From positions 24,571 to 88,570 of the forward strand of contig NZ_FOFJ01000017.1 of the NCBI RefSeq assembly GCF_900110885.1: DNA of 64,000 nt, given 5' to 3'. A program made the translations under genes and the position numbers. A model generated the notes under the pieces. That model was not told where the DNA came from. It worked only from the letters and a program-made list of their open reading frames with translations, and searched no databases. How positions within the stretch are numbered: position 1 is the stretch's first letter; every line of letters begins with the position of its first letter. This DNA comes from Azotobacter beijerinckii (GTDB lineage Bacteria; Pseudomonadota; Gammaproteobacteria; Pseudomonadales; Pseudomonadaceae). This document shows positions 16,871 through 25,187 of this stretch, piece by piece.

Positions 16871-17385
16871 GCGATCCATCCCGGTTGGTATCGCGCCCTG
16901 TAAGCCATTGCCCACGAATATGGTAAGCAGGAAATGATCGGAGTCCTTTTCATACCGTACTGGCATAACGCCAACTCGTTGAAAGGCTGGCAGCATCCGC
17001 TTTTTCCGGCGCCCGGAAGCGCGCTCGGCGGGTATTTCCGACCGATTGCCCTGCTCGGGCAGGTCATTAATATCGCTCCCACGTCGACGGATCGACACAG
17101 GCCGTCAAGGATGACGGTCAGGGACATCGCAGGACGACGATTCATCAGGATGATGAACACAGGGAGTGCGAAACAAGCGAGGAGGCAGGGGGTGACCCCG
17201 CGCCTCCTTTGTTTTGTCCGCGAACAAGCAGGCCCGGCCATCGACCGCCAGCCGGGTGCCGTCCTTGGCGGAAGGACACCTGCCGGCACAAACGCCGCGC
17301 GGCCGGCACCCCACGTGTCCCCGACCACCAGCCGCTCCGGACGTCGCGATACCCACTCCCCGCGATCGGAGTGGCATCCAGGATT
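16871..17385. other. Intergenic region between WYL gene and IS605-type element
   Basis: About 515 bases. No convincing protein-coding gene. It ends a transcript at 17178-17216. The distance of ~310 bases from the WYL stop to that terminator leaves room for a long 3' UTR or a small RNA; neither can be shown from sequence. Confidence 0.3.
17178..17216 (+). terminator. Intrinsic terminator downstream of the WYL gene
   Basis: GGAGGC (17181-17186) pairs with GCCTCC (17202-17207); inside it GGGG pairs with CCCC. TTTGTTTTG follows. The orientation is plus. Confidence 0.72.
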
Positions 17386-17404
17386 TACCGGAATGCGCGG
17401 AAGG

Positions 17405-17425
17405 CCCCGTACTTTTAGTGCGGGG
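17405..17425. repeat. Left-end hairpin of the IS605-type element
   Basis: CCCCGTAC (17405-17412) and GTGCGGGG (17418-17425) form an 8-bp stem with one G-T pair around TTTTA, as expected for the TnpA recognition hairpin. A second hairpin, GGGGCGC/GCGCCCC at 17437-17455, abuts the tnpA stop. Confidence 0.6.
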
Positions 17426-17455
17426 ATGGATAGCGCGGGGCGCGCTTAGCGCCCC

Positions 17456-17872
17456 CTATAGCGGCCTCGTCTGCTGTTCGATGTATTGCTTAACAACCGA
17501 AAGCGGCGCTCCGCCTACGCATCCAGCGAAATAGCTGGGGCTCCATAGCGCGTTGCTCCGGTATGCCGGCGCGATCAGCTCAGGGTGGAGCTGCTTCATT
17601 CGACGACTGGAGGCACCCTTCAAGCTGTTCACCAGCTTCGAGAGAGCCACCTTCGGCGGATAGTTCACCAGGAGATGAACATGGTCCGTCTCGCCATTGA
17701 ACTCACGCAGCTCAACCTCGAAGTCTTGGCAAACCTTTCGGAACAGGTTTTCCAGCGTCTCAAGATGCTCAGACGAAAACACACGCCCTCGGCACTTGGT
17801 AACAAAGACCAAATGGGCGTGCAGCTCGAAAATGCAGTGTCTTCCTGTGCGAATTGCTGTGTCTTCTTTCAT
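17456..17872 (-). CDS. tnpA: IS200/IS605 transposase TnpA (Y1 HUH)
   Basis: A 138-residue single-strand DNA transposase. The HUH motif is TDHVHLLVNY, and the catalytic tyrosine lies in the C-terminal helix VVKQYIEQQ. The N-terminal block HLVFVTKCRGRVF is typical of the family. The length is normal, so the enzyme appears intact. Its start is 21 bases from the tnpB start on the other strand, the classic IS605 arrangement. Confidence 0.93.
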   Translation of the reverse strand: MKEDTAIRTGRHCIFELHAHLVFVTKCRGRVFSSEHLETLENLFRKVCQDFEVELREFNGETDHVHLLVNYPPKVALSKLVNSLKGASSRRMKQLHPELIAPAYRSNALWSPSYFAGCVGGAPLSVVKQYIEQQTRPL

Positions 17873-17893
17873 GGACCAAATATACTTGACGGC

Positions 17894-18949
17894 ATGAAAC
17901 AGACCAAGACCCTACAAGTTCGCGTTCGGGACAAGCATGCTCCGCTGCTCCGGCAGATGGCCCGCAGCGTCAACTTCGTCTGGAACTATCTGAACGAACT
18001 CAGCCAGCGCTCGATCCGTGAGCGTGGAGTCTTTCTGTCGGCCTACGACATGGATCGGTACACCAAGGGGGCTGGCAAGGAGCTGGCCCTTCACTCCCAG
18101 ACTCTGCAAGAAGTATCGCGCGAGTATGTGACCCGCAGGGTCCAGTTCAAACGCAACCGGCTAGCCTGGCGCAAGTCCGGTGGCGCTCGTCGCTCCCTTG
18201 GCTGGACTCCATTTAAGGCCGGCGCGGCCAGTTGGAAAAACGGTCAGGTCTACCACAACGGCCACTACTTCAAGGTCTGGGATAGCTACGGCCTGAGCCA
18301 ATACCCGTTCCGCTCGGGCAGTTTCAGTGAGGATGGCCGGGGCCGCTGGTACTTCAATGTCGTCGTCGAGGTCGATGTTGCCGTGCCGCTCGGCCAGGAC
18401 GCCATCGGCATAGACTTAGGGCTGAAGGACGTAGCGACCTGTAGCGATGGCACCAGGCTGGAGAACAGCCGCTTTTATGGCGGCATGGAGGACAAGCTGG
18501 CAACTGCCCAGCGCGCCCACAGGAACTCCCGCGTCCGAGCGATTCATGCCAAGATCGCCAATCGCCGCAAGGATGCCTTACACAAGTTCAGCCGGTCGCT
18601 GGTGAACCGGCACGGCACGATCATCGTGGGCGACGTAAGCTCCGCGAAACTCGCCCAAACCAGGATGGCCAAGTCGGTACTGGATGCCGGCTGGGGCCAA
18701 TTGAAAACGATGCTGGCCTACAAATGCGCTCACGCAGGCATCGTGTTCAAGGAAGTGGGTGAGGCGTACACCACCCGTACCTGTTCATCCTGCGGATCGC
18801 TCAGCGGCCCGCAGGGTGTCAACGGACTACGAATAAGGGAATGGACCTGCAGTGCGTGTGATGTCACGCACGACCGCGACGTGAACGCGGCCAGGAACAT
18901 TCTCGCGGCCGGGCATGGCCGTCCAGGAGTGGGAATCCACGGCCTTTAG
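17894..18949 (+). CDS. tnpB: RNA-guided nuclease TnpB of the IS605-type element
   Basis: A 351-residue TnpB. RuvC-I is AIGIDLGLKDVATCSDG, with catalytic Asp. The zinc ribbon runs from CSSCGSLSG to CSAC. RuvC-III is THDRDVNAARNIL. At RuvC-II the usual E of the ED-type motif is absent (IIVGDVSSAKL); an Glu in the later strand KEVGEAYTTRTC may take its place. TnpB cuts DNA next to a short motif, guided by an RNA from the element's right end, and helps retain the element. The stop codon lies inside the right-end hairpin. I chose ATG 17894; a longer frame upstream overlaps tnpA and is not coding. Confidence 0.92.
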   Translation: MKQTKTLQVRVRDKHAPLLRQMARSVNFVWNYLNELSQRSIRERGVFLSAYDMDRYTKGAGKELALHSQTLQEVSREYVTRRVQFKRNRLAWRKSGGARRSLGWTPFKAGAASWKNGQVYHNGHYFKVWDSYGLSQYPFRSGSFSEDGRGRWYFNVVVEVDVAVPLGQDAIGIDLGLKDVATCSDGTRLENSRFYGGMEDKLATAQRAHRNSRVRAIHAKIANRRKDALHKFSRSLVNRHGTIIVGDVSSAKLAQTRMAKSVLDAGWGQLKTMLAYKCAHAGIVFKEVGEAYTTRTCSSCGSLSGPQGVNGLRIREWTCSACDVTHDRDVNAARNILAAGHGRPGVGIHGL

Positions 18950-18960
18950 GCCGGGGAGGA
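18938..18960. repeat. Right-end hairpin of the IS605-type element and probable 3' end of the guide RNA
   Basis: GGCC-TTTA-GGCC (18941-18952) with flanking CAC and GGGG makes a subterminal hairpin overlapping the tnpB stop. In this family the guide (reRNA/omega RNA) spans this end and reads into flanking DNA. Confidence 0.55.
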
Positions 18961-19107
18961 TGTCAAGCTAACCTCCATAGGCTTTGGCAATTCACGATCT
19001 GGTGCCGCCCTGGCAGGAATGACATCATTCGGGACAGACGTCGGCGCATCGAACAGCCCATGTGGCACGCCGACCTGCCGGAATGCTACAGCCTGCAAGG
19101 ATCTGGC

Positions 19108-20115
19108 TTGAAAAGACCGCACTTTTTCCGCCTTCCTCGCCTTGCGGTTCTGCTCTGCGGGCTGCTGCTCGCCCCCCTCGCCAGCGCCGCCCCGCTGCAG
19201 TTCGCACTGGTCGCCAAGCGGGTGGACCACCGTTTCTTCATCCTGGCCGCCGAGGGCTGTGCCGAGGCCGCCCAGGCCCAGGGCGATAGCTGCCTGTTGC
19301 TGGGCGCTGCGGGGCCGACGCATTTCCGCCGACAGAACGAGGCCCTGAAAGCGGCCTTCGAGAGGGGGCTGGACGGTATCGCCCTGTCGGTGACCCATTC
19401 GAAGTGGCTGGCCGATCATGCCCTGCAACGGGCCGGCAAGACGCCACTGATCACCTTCGACTCGGACCTCGGGCCCGCCGAGCAGCCGCTGCGCAAGGGC
19501 TACGTCGGGCTCGACAACCTGCTCTTCGGCCAGCAGTTGGGCATGCTCGCCCAGCGCTTCAGGCCGCAGGGCGGAAGGCTGTGCATCCTGAGCGGCAGAC
19601 CGCAGGACACCAACCTCTCGGAACGCATCCGGGGCATCCGCCAGCAGCTGCGCGGCGAGCCGGCCGCGAACGAAGCAGGCGACCGGCTGAGCGGAGAACA
19701 TGGCTGGAGCGAACCGCCCCGCTGTCCGCTGTACGACACCGACGATCAGCAGAACGCGCTGCTCAAGCTCGCCACCCTGATGGACGCCGGCGAAGCCGAC
19801 GTCATCATCAGCACCGGCAGTTGGCCGATCCACCAGGCCGACACCTATCGCGGGCAACTCGGCCCGCTGCTCGCCAGGCTCGACAAGCAAGGCGGTCGCC
19901 CAGCGACCATCATCGCCACCCCCGAACCCAACGCGGCGCAGCTCGCGCTGCTCGACGACGGGCTGGTACAGGCCTATCTCAGCATGGAAAGCCGCGAGAT
20001 CGGCCGGCAGAGCTATTGGATGATGAAACGCCTGGCGCAGGGCCTGCCCGTCGCCGAGCGGGTTCTCGTCGAGAGCCACGTCTACCTGCCCGGAGCCGCG
20101 CCGGCGAACCCCTGA
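19108..20115 (+). CDS. Periplasmic sugar-type substrate-binding protein
   Basis: 335 residues with a signal peptide (MKRPHFFRLPRLAVLLCGLLL, cleaved near ASAAP), then a periplasmic binding protein type I fold: FALVAKRVDHRFFILAAEG, GLDGIALSVT, PLITFDSDLGP, GYVGLDNLLFGQQLG and RLCILSG. These resemble ribose/autoinducer-2-type binding proteins of ABC importers or chemotaxis. I propose TTG 19108 as start because CAAGGA precedes it and it gives an ideal signal peptide; an in-frame ATG at 19060 adds a non-signal extension. No permease or ATPase genes lie nearby. The IS605-type element ends ~140 bases upstream and may have replaced its promoter. Confidence 0.78.
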   Translation: MKRPHFFRLPRLAVLLCGLLLAPLASAAPLQFALVAKRVDHRFFILAAEGCAEAAQAQGDSCLLLGAAGPTHFRRQNEALKAAFERGLDGIALSVTHSKWLADHALQRAGKTPLITFDSDLGPAEQPLRKGYVGLDNLLFGQQLGMLAQRFRPQGGRLCILSGRPQDTNLSERIRGIRQQLRGEPAANEAGDRLSGEHGWSEPPRCPLYDTDDQQNALLKLATLMDAGEADVIISTGSWPIHQADTYRGQLGPLLARLDKQGGRPATIIATPEPNAAQLALLDDGLVQAYLSMESREIGRQSYWMMKRLAQGLPVAERVLVESHVYLPGAAPANP

Positions 20116-20121
20116 AGCCGC

Positions 20122-21069
20122 TCAGACCTGCAACTGCCGGCTGCACTCGGCAAGGCTGCGCAGGTCGGCCTCCAGGTGGCGGGGAATGTAGTCGCGTAGG
20201 AACTCCACCCAGGTGCGGATCTTCGCATCCAGGTACTGCCGCGACGGGTACAGCGCAAAGACCCCGAGCGGATAGAGGGTGTACTCCGGCAGCACGCGCA
20301 CCAGACTGCCGTTCTGCAGGCTTTCCAGTGCCGAATAGACCGGCAGGGCGCCGACCCCCATGCCGGCCTTGAGCGCCACGGTCATGGCGTCGACGGTGTT
20401 GACCTGGAAATGGGTATGGCTGACGCTCACCAGCTCCTGGCCGTCGGGGCCGTCGAGCAGCCACTTGTCGAGGCTCATCACCGGATAGACCAGGCGCAGG
20501 CAGCGATGTCCGGCCAGGTCGGCGGGCTCGCGCGGCAGTCCGCGGCGGGCGAGGTAGGCCGGCGAGGCGCAGAGCACGCTGTAGATCTTGCCGAGCTGCT
20601 TGGAGATGAACCCGGAGTCCGGCAGCTCCGGGGCGGTCACCACCGAGATGTCATAGCCCTCGTCGAGGATGTCGGTGGTGCGGTTGGCCAGGGTCAGGTC
20701 GAAGCTGACCTCCGGGTACTGCTCGCTGTATTCGGCGACGGCCTTGATCAGGTAGTGGTGGCCGATGCCGGTCACCGCATGGACCTTCAGGTTGCCGGCG
20801 GGGTTCGCGTGGGCCTGGCCGGCCTCGGCCTCGGCCTCGGCGATGTAGCCGAGGATCTGCTCGCAGCGCTGCAGGTAGCGCTGGCCGGCCTCGGTGAGGG
20901 CGATGCGCCGGGTGGTGCGGTGCAGCAGGCGGGTGCGCAGGTGCCCCTCCAGGGTGGCGACCGCCCGCGAAACGTAGGAAGTGGTCAGGTCGAGGCGGGT
21001 CGCAGCCGCAGTGAAGCTGCCGGTTTCCGCCACGCAGACGAAGATGCGCATGTGGGAGAGAATGTCCAT
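20122..21069 (-). CDS. LysR-family regulator of the divergent efflux operon
   Basis: A 315-residue regulator. The N-terminal helix-turn-helix is GSFTAAATRLDLTTSYVSRAVATLE, and the rest is a LysR substrate-binding domain. ATG 21069 is the family start (MDILSHMRIFVCVAE). It is divergent from the outer-membrane factor gene at 21275, so it probably controls that efflux operon in response to an aromatic acid, as AaeR does in enterics. The cognate ligand is not shown by sequence. Confidence 0.88.
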   Translation of the reverse strand: MDILSHMRIFVCVAETGSFTAAATRLDLTTSYVSRAVATLEGHLRTRLLHRTTRRIALTEAGQRYLQRCEQILGYIAEAEAEAGQAHANPAGNLKVHAVTGIGHHYLIKAVAEYSEQYPEVSFDLTLANRTTDILDEGYDISVVTAPELPDSGFISKQLGKIYSVLCASPAYLARRGLPREPADLAGHRCLRLVYPVMSLDKWLLDGPDGQELVSVSHTHFQVNTVDAMTVALKAGMGVGALPVYSALESLQNGSLVRVLPEYTLYPLGVFALYPSRQYLDAKIRTWVEFLRDYIPRHLEADLRSLAECSRQLQV

Positions 21070-21274
21070 CGATCGCTGTTCCACTGGATGACGAGGGGCC
21101 GGACGCGACAGGAATGCGCCGCCAGCCGCTCACGGGCAGGCAGTCTGCCAAGGATTATGGCCTTTTAGTACAAAATCAATCATCTAACAGTCGCCTTACT
21201 CTCTTGCCCATCCCCTCTTAAAATTGACCTGACTCAAAGCTTCTCCCTCCTCCCGCAACATCAGGATCACTACA

Positions 21275-22789
21275 GTGCACCGCAACCTGTGGTCGGGCTT
21301 CTGTCTGTCCAGTCTGCTCGCTGTGTTCTCGACGCTTTCCGGCTGTATCGACAGTCGCGGCATCATCCCCCAGGCCCTGCGTTTCGACGACGCGAAGCTG
21401 ACCACCGACCAGACGATCCGCAAGGCCGACAGGACGGTGGAATGGCCGCGCGATCAGTGGTGGCAGGCCTACGGCGACCCGCAACTGAACGCCTGGGTCG
21501 AAATGGCCCTGGCCGGCAGCCCCAACCTGGCCATGGCGGCCGCGCGGCTGCGCCAGGCCCTGGCGCTGGCCGGGGTCGCCGAGTCGGAGCATGCGCCGCA
21601 GGTAAAACTCGATGCCTCGGTGCAACGCAAGCACTGGCCGGCTGACCGCTACTTCTACGGCCCCGGCGTGCTCGGCGACACCACCGGCTGGAACAATACC
21701 ACCGCGCTGGGCATGAACTACGACCTCGACCTCTGGGGCCGCCTGCGCAGCGACACCGAACGGGCCCTGAGCCTCGCCGAGGTGGCGGCGACCGAGGAGC
21801 GCGCCGCGGCGCTGGAGCTGCAGAACAACGTGGTCGCCGCCTACATCCAGCTGGCCCTGCACCATGCCCGGCTGGACATCGCCGAGGCCGAACTCAAGCA
21901 GCGCGAACAACTGCTGGAGCTGGCCCGCGAACGCCTGGCGATCGGCATCGGCACCCAGCTGGAGATCAGCGAGGCCGAAGCGCCGCTGCCGGAAGCCCAC
22001 CGCCAGATCGACCTGATCGAAGAGGAGATCGCCCTGACCCGCAACCAGTTGGCCGCCCTGGCCGGCAAGGGGCCGGGCGAAGGGGCACGGCTCGAACGGC
22101 CGAAGCTGTCGCTGCACGGCGAGCCGGCCCTGCCCTCGAACCTGCCGCTGGAGCTGCTCGGCCGCCGCCCGGACGTGGTCGCCCGGCGCTGGCAGGTGGC
22201 CGCCGAGGCGCGCGGCATCGAGGTCGCCAAGGCGGATTTCTATCCCAACGTCAACCTGGTCGCCTTCCTCGGCGCGAGTTCGACGACCGGCGATATGCTG
22301 AATTTCCTGACCAACGGCAGCAAACTGACCTACGGCATCGGCCCGACCCTGAGCCTGCCGGTGTTCGACGGCGGGCGCCGGCGCGGCAAGCTCAGCGAAG
22401 CCACCGCGGCCTACGACCTGGCCGTCGAGCAGTACAACCAGACCCTGGTGGAGGCGCTCAAGGGCGTGTCCGACCAGTTGATTCGCCTGCATTCGCTGCA
22501 CGAGCAGGAGATCTTCGTCGGCCACGGCCTGGAGACCGCCGAACGCCGCTACCAGCTGGCCGAGGAGGCCTACCGCCGCGGCCTGACCGACTACCGCTCG
22601 GTGCTCGAGGCGCAGAGCCAGCTGTTCGATCAGCAGTTCCTCGAACAGCAGATACACGCCGCCCACCTGACCGCCCAGGCCGACCTCTGGGTGGAGCTCG
22701 GCGGCGGCGCGCTGACGGACGACAGCGGCCCCGCCGCCGAGCAGCTGGACGCTCACAAGACTACCCTGCACCTCCCCGGTCGCCACTGA
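21275..22789 (+). CDS. Outer-membrane efflux lipoprotein (NodT/OprM family)
   Basis: 504 residues. A lipoprotein signal with lipobox LSGC (Cys24) is followed by two outer-membrane efflux protein repeats: WWQAYGDPQLNAWVEMAL, LAMAAARLRQA and YDLDLWGRLRSD in the first, and EVAKADFYPNVNLVAFLG and LPVFDGGRRRGKL in the second. It forms the TolC-like channel of a tripartite pump. The start is GTG 21275, preceded by AGGA. It is the first gene of the efflux operon, 9 bases before the FUSC gene. Confidence 0.92.
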   Translation: MHRNLWSGFCLSSLLAVFSTLSGCIDSRGIIPQALRFDDAKLTTDQTIRKADRTVEWPRDQWWQAYGDPQLNAWVEMALAGSPNLAMAAARLRQALALAGVAESEHAPQVKLDASVQRKHWPADRYFYGPGVLGDTTGWNNTTALGMNYDLDLWGRLRSDTERALSLAEVAATEERAAALELQNNVVAAYIQLALHHARLDIAEAELKQREQLLELARERLAIGIGTQLEISEAEAPLPEAHRQIDLIEEEIALTRNQLAALAGKGPGEGARLERPKLSLHGEPALPSNLPLELLGRRPDVVARRWQVAAEARGIEVAKADFYPNVNLVAFLGASSTTGDMLNFLTNGSKLTYGIGPTLSLPVFDGGRRRGKLSEATAAYDLAVEQYNQTLVEALKGVSDQLIRLHSLHEQEIFVGHGLETAERRYQLAEEAYRRGLTDYRSVLEAQSQLFDQQFLEQQIHAAHLTAQADLWVELGGGALTDDSGPAAEQLDAHKTTLHLPGRH

Positions 22790-22798
22790 GGAATCCCC

Positions 22799-24976
22799 AT
22801 GAAAACCGTGGCCGATGCACCGGTCGGCGCCTTCCGCCGTGCCCTGGGCGACTGGGCACTGAGCGAGGGCATGACCTGGGTATTCGTGTTCAAGGCCCTG
22901 CTCACCGCCTTCGTCGCCCTCTGGCTGGCCTATCGCCTGGAACTGCCGCAGCCCAGCACCGTGCTGGCCACGGTGTTCATCGTCATGCAGCGGCAAAGCG
23001 GCGAGGTGCTGGCCAAGAGCTTCTACCGGATCATCGGCACCCTGCTGGGCCTGGTGGTGATGGTCACCCTGATCGCCCTGTTCAACCAGGAGCGCGTGCT
23101 GTTTTTGCTCTGCCTGGCGATCTGGGTCGGCCTGTGCACCGCCGGCGCGGCGCGCTACCGGGACTTTCGCGGCTACGCCTGCGTGCTCTCCGGCTACACC
23201 GCGGTGATGATCGGCCTGCCGGCCACCTTCAACCCGGACGGCGCCTTCATGCAGGCCCTGTGGCGGGTGCTGGAGATCTCCGTGGGGATTCTCTGCACCG
23301 GCCTGGTGATGGGCCTGATCCTCCCGCAGACCAGCGGTGCTACCTTGCGCGCCACCCTCGCCACGCGCTTTCGCGACTTCGCCGGATTCGCCTGCGCGGG
23401 CCTGGCCGGCGAACTCGAGCCGCAGCGCATGGAGCAGCTCAGCGCGCGCTTCGCCGCCCAGGCGGTGGCCCTGGAGAACCTGCGCAACGCCAGCGCCTTC
23501 GAAGACCCCAACATCCGCCTGCGCAGCGGCCGCCTGGCGCGCCTGAACAACGAGTTCATGGTCCTCTCGACCCGTTTCCACGCCCTCTACCAGTTGCTCC
23601 AGCGCCTCCAGGGCGAGGCCGGCGGCCACGTGCTGGAGGCGCTGCAGCCGTGCCTGGCGCAGCTCGGCGCGGAACTCGCGCCGCTCGCCGAGCGCCTGTA
23701 CAGCGAGGGCGACGCGACGAGCCTGGCTCAGGGCCTGCAGATCAGCCAGCAGGCGCTGATGCAGCGCATCCGCGACGGCCGCCAGCAGCTCGTCGAACGG
23801 CAGGCCGACGAAGCGCGGCTGACCGACTTCAACACCGCCGCCGAGCTGCTGTTCCGCTTCGCCAACGACCTCCACGGCTACGCCCAGACCCAGGCCTCGC
23901 TGGCCGACCAGCACCATGCCCGGGAAAGCTGGAAGGGCAGCTTCACCCCCCGGGCCAACGGCCTGGCCGCGGCGGTGGCGGGCATCCGCTGCGCCCTGCT
24001 GATCCTCGCGCTCAGCGCGTTCTGGCTGGCCAGCTCGTGGCCCAGCGGCAGCACCTTCGTGCTCACCGCCGGGCTGGTCTCGGCGCTCAGTTCGACCTCG
24101 GCCAACCCCGCGCGCCTGAGCCGGCAGTTGCTGGTCGGCGCGACCGGCAGCGCGGTGGCCGGCTTCGTCCTGCAGTTCTGGATCTTCCCCTGGCTGGACG
24201 GCTTCGCCCTGCTCTATGCCTCGCTGGTGCCGGTGATCGCCTTCGGCGCCTTCCTCCTCGCCCGTCCGCAGACCCTCGGCTACGGCGTCGGCCTGCTGAT
24301 CTGGTTCTGCATGCTCGCCCTGCCGGCCAACCAGACCCACTACCTGCCCTACCACTTCTTCAACGAATACCTGGCGATACTCGCCTCCATGGGCCTGGTG
24401 GTGGTGTCCATGCTGATCCTGCCGCCCGACCGCCCCTGGCTGTGGCGGCGCCTCGAGCAGGATCTGCGGATGCGCGTGGTGTTCGCCGTCAGCGGCAAGC
24501 TCAAGGGGCTGGTCGACGGCTTCGAGAGCGGCACCCACGACCTTCTCAACCAGGCCTACGGTCTGGCGGCACGCCGCCCGGACGTGCAGCGCCAGCTGCT
24601 GCGCTGGATGTTCGCGGTGCTGGAGATCGGCCATGCGGTGATCGAGCTGCGCCAGGAACAGGCCGCCCTGCCGGACGAACCCTGTTATGCCGAGGACACC
24701 CCCTGGCAGCTCGGCGTCCGGGCGCTCGGCCGCGCGCTGGTGCGCCTGTTCATCCAGCCCGACGAGGCCAACCGGCAGCGCGCCCTGGCCGCGGTCGAGC
24801 AGGCCATCCAGGCGGTGCGCGACACCCCCGAGCTGCGTCCGCCGCAGTTTGACAGCTCGCCGCTGCGCCGGGTACTCAGCTACCTGCACTTCATCCGCAG
24901 CTCGCTGCTCGATCCCAATTCGCCGCTGGCCGAGGGCTCCGCCAGCCTCGCCGGGAGAGTCGTCCATGCCCCGTGA
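22799..24976 (+). CDS. FUSC-family inner-membrane efflux protein (AaeB-like)
   Basis: 725 residues with two membrane blocks (about 30-170 and 395-540) flanking soluble regions, the layout of the fusaric acid resistance/AaeB family. LPQPSTVLATVFIVMQRQSGEVLAKSFYR is a typical first-block signature. It exports aromatic carboxylates with the HlyD adaptor and outer-membrane channel. GAGGAA precedes the ATG. The last bases overlap the DUF1656 gene by 11. Confidence 0.9.
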   Translation: MKTVADAPVGAFRRALGDWALSEGMTWVFVFKALLTAFVALWLAYRLELPQPSTVLATVFIVMQRQSGEVLAKSFYRIIGTLLGLVVMVTLIALFNQERVLFLLCLAIWVGLCTAGAARYRDFRGYACVLSGYTAVMIGLPATFNPDGAFMQALWRVLEISVGILCTGLVMGLILPQTSGATLRATLATRFRDFAGFACAGLAGELEPQRMEQLSARFAAQAVALENLRNASAFEDPNIRLRSGRLARLNNEFMVLSTRFHALYQLLQRLQGEAGGHVLEALQPCLAQLGAELAPLAERLYSEGDATSLAQGLQISQQALMQRIRDGRQQLVERQADEARLTDFNTAAELLFRFANDLHGYAQTQASLADQHHARESWKGSFTPRANGLAAAVAGIRCALLILALSAFWLASSWPSGSTFVLTAGLVSALSSTSANPARLSRQLLVGATGSAVAGFVLQFWIFPWLDGFALLYASLVPVIAFGAFLLARPQTLGYGVGLLIWFCMLALPANQTHYLPYHFFNEYLAILASMGLVVVSMLILPPDRPWLWRRLEQDLRMRVVFAVSGKLKGLVDGFESGTHDLLNQAYGLAARRPDVQRQLLRWMFAVLEIGHAVIELRQEQAALPDEPCYAEDTPWQLGVRALGRALVRLFIQPDEANRQRALAAVEQAIQAVRDTPELRPPQFDSSPLRRVLSYLHFIRSSLLDPNSPLAEGSASLAGRVVHAP

Positions 24977-25166
24977 AATCGCCCTGTTCGGCGTCTACAT
25001 GCCGAGCCTGACCCTGCTGTTCCTGGCCACCCTGGCCGGCAGCTGGGCCCTCGACCGGCTGCTCGCCTGGTTCGGCCTCTACCGCCATGCCTGGCACCCG
25101 ACCCTGCTGCGCATGAGCCTGTTCACCTGCCTGTACGGGCTGATCGCCCTGTACATCTACCGCTGA
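24966..25166 (+). CDS. DUF1656 small membrane protein (AaeX-like)
   Basis: 66 residues with two hydrophobic segments; the start MPREIALFGVYMPSL is the family signature. These proteins always accompany FUSC pumps and HlyD adaptors; their role is unknown. It overlaps the FUSC gene and precedes the HlyD gene by 21 bases. Confidence 0.9.
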   Translation: MPREIALFGVYMPSLTLLFLATLAGSWALDRLLAWFGLYRHAWHPTLLRMSLFTCLYGLIALYIYR

Positions 25167-25187
25167 CCGCCCCACATAGGCCCGGAT

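Larger units (their letters stand above)
17386..18967. mobile_element. IS605-type insertion sequence (IS200/IS605 family)
   Basis: The element carries divergent tnpA (minus) and tnpB (plus), each ending near a subterminal hairpin. The left hairpin at 17405-17425 has a TTTTA loop and the right one at 18941-18952 has a TTTA loop. Such elements have no inverted repeats and move as single strands. The limits are approximate: the left end is probably next to TTTAC at 17384-17388 and the right end near GATGTCAAG at 18959-18967. Both genes look intact, so the element may be active. Confidence 0.8.

Noticed and set aside
21218..24967. A 1249-codon open frame on the minus strand opposite the efflux genes
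   Set aside because: Low-complexity Gln/Gly/Arg-rich translation, no motifs, opposite three certain genes.
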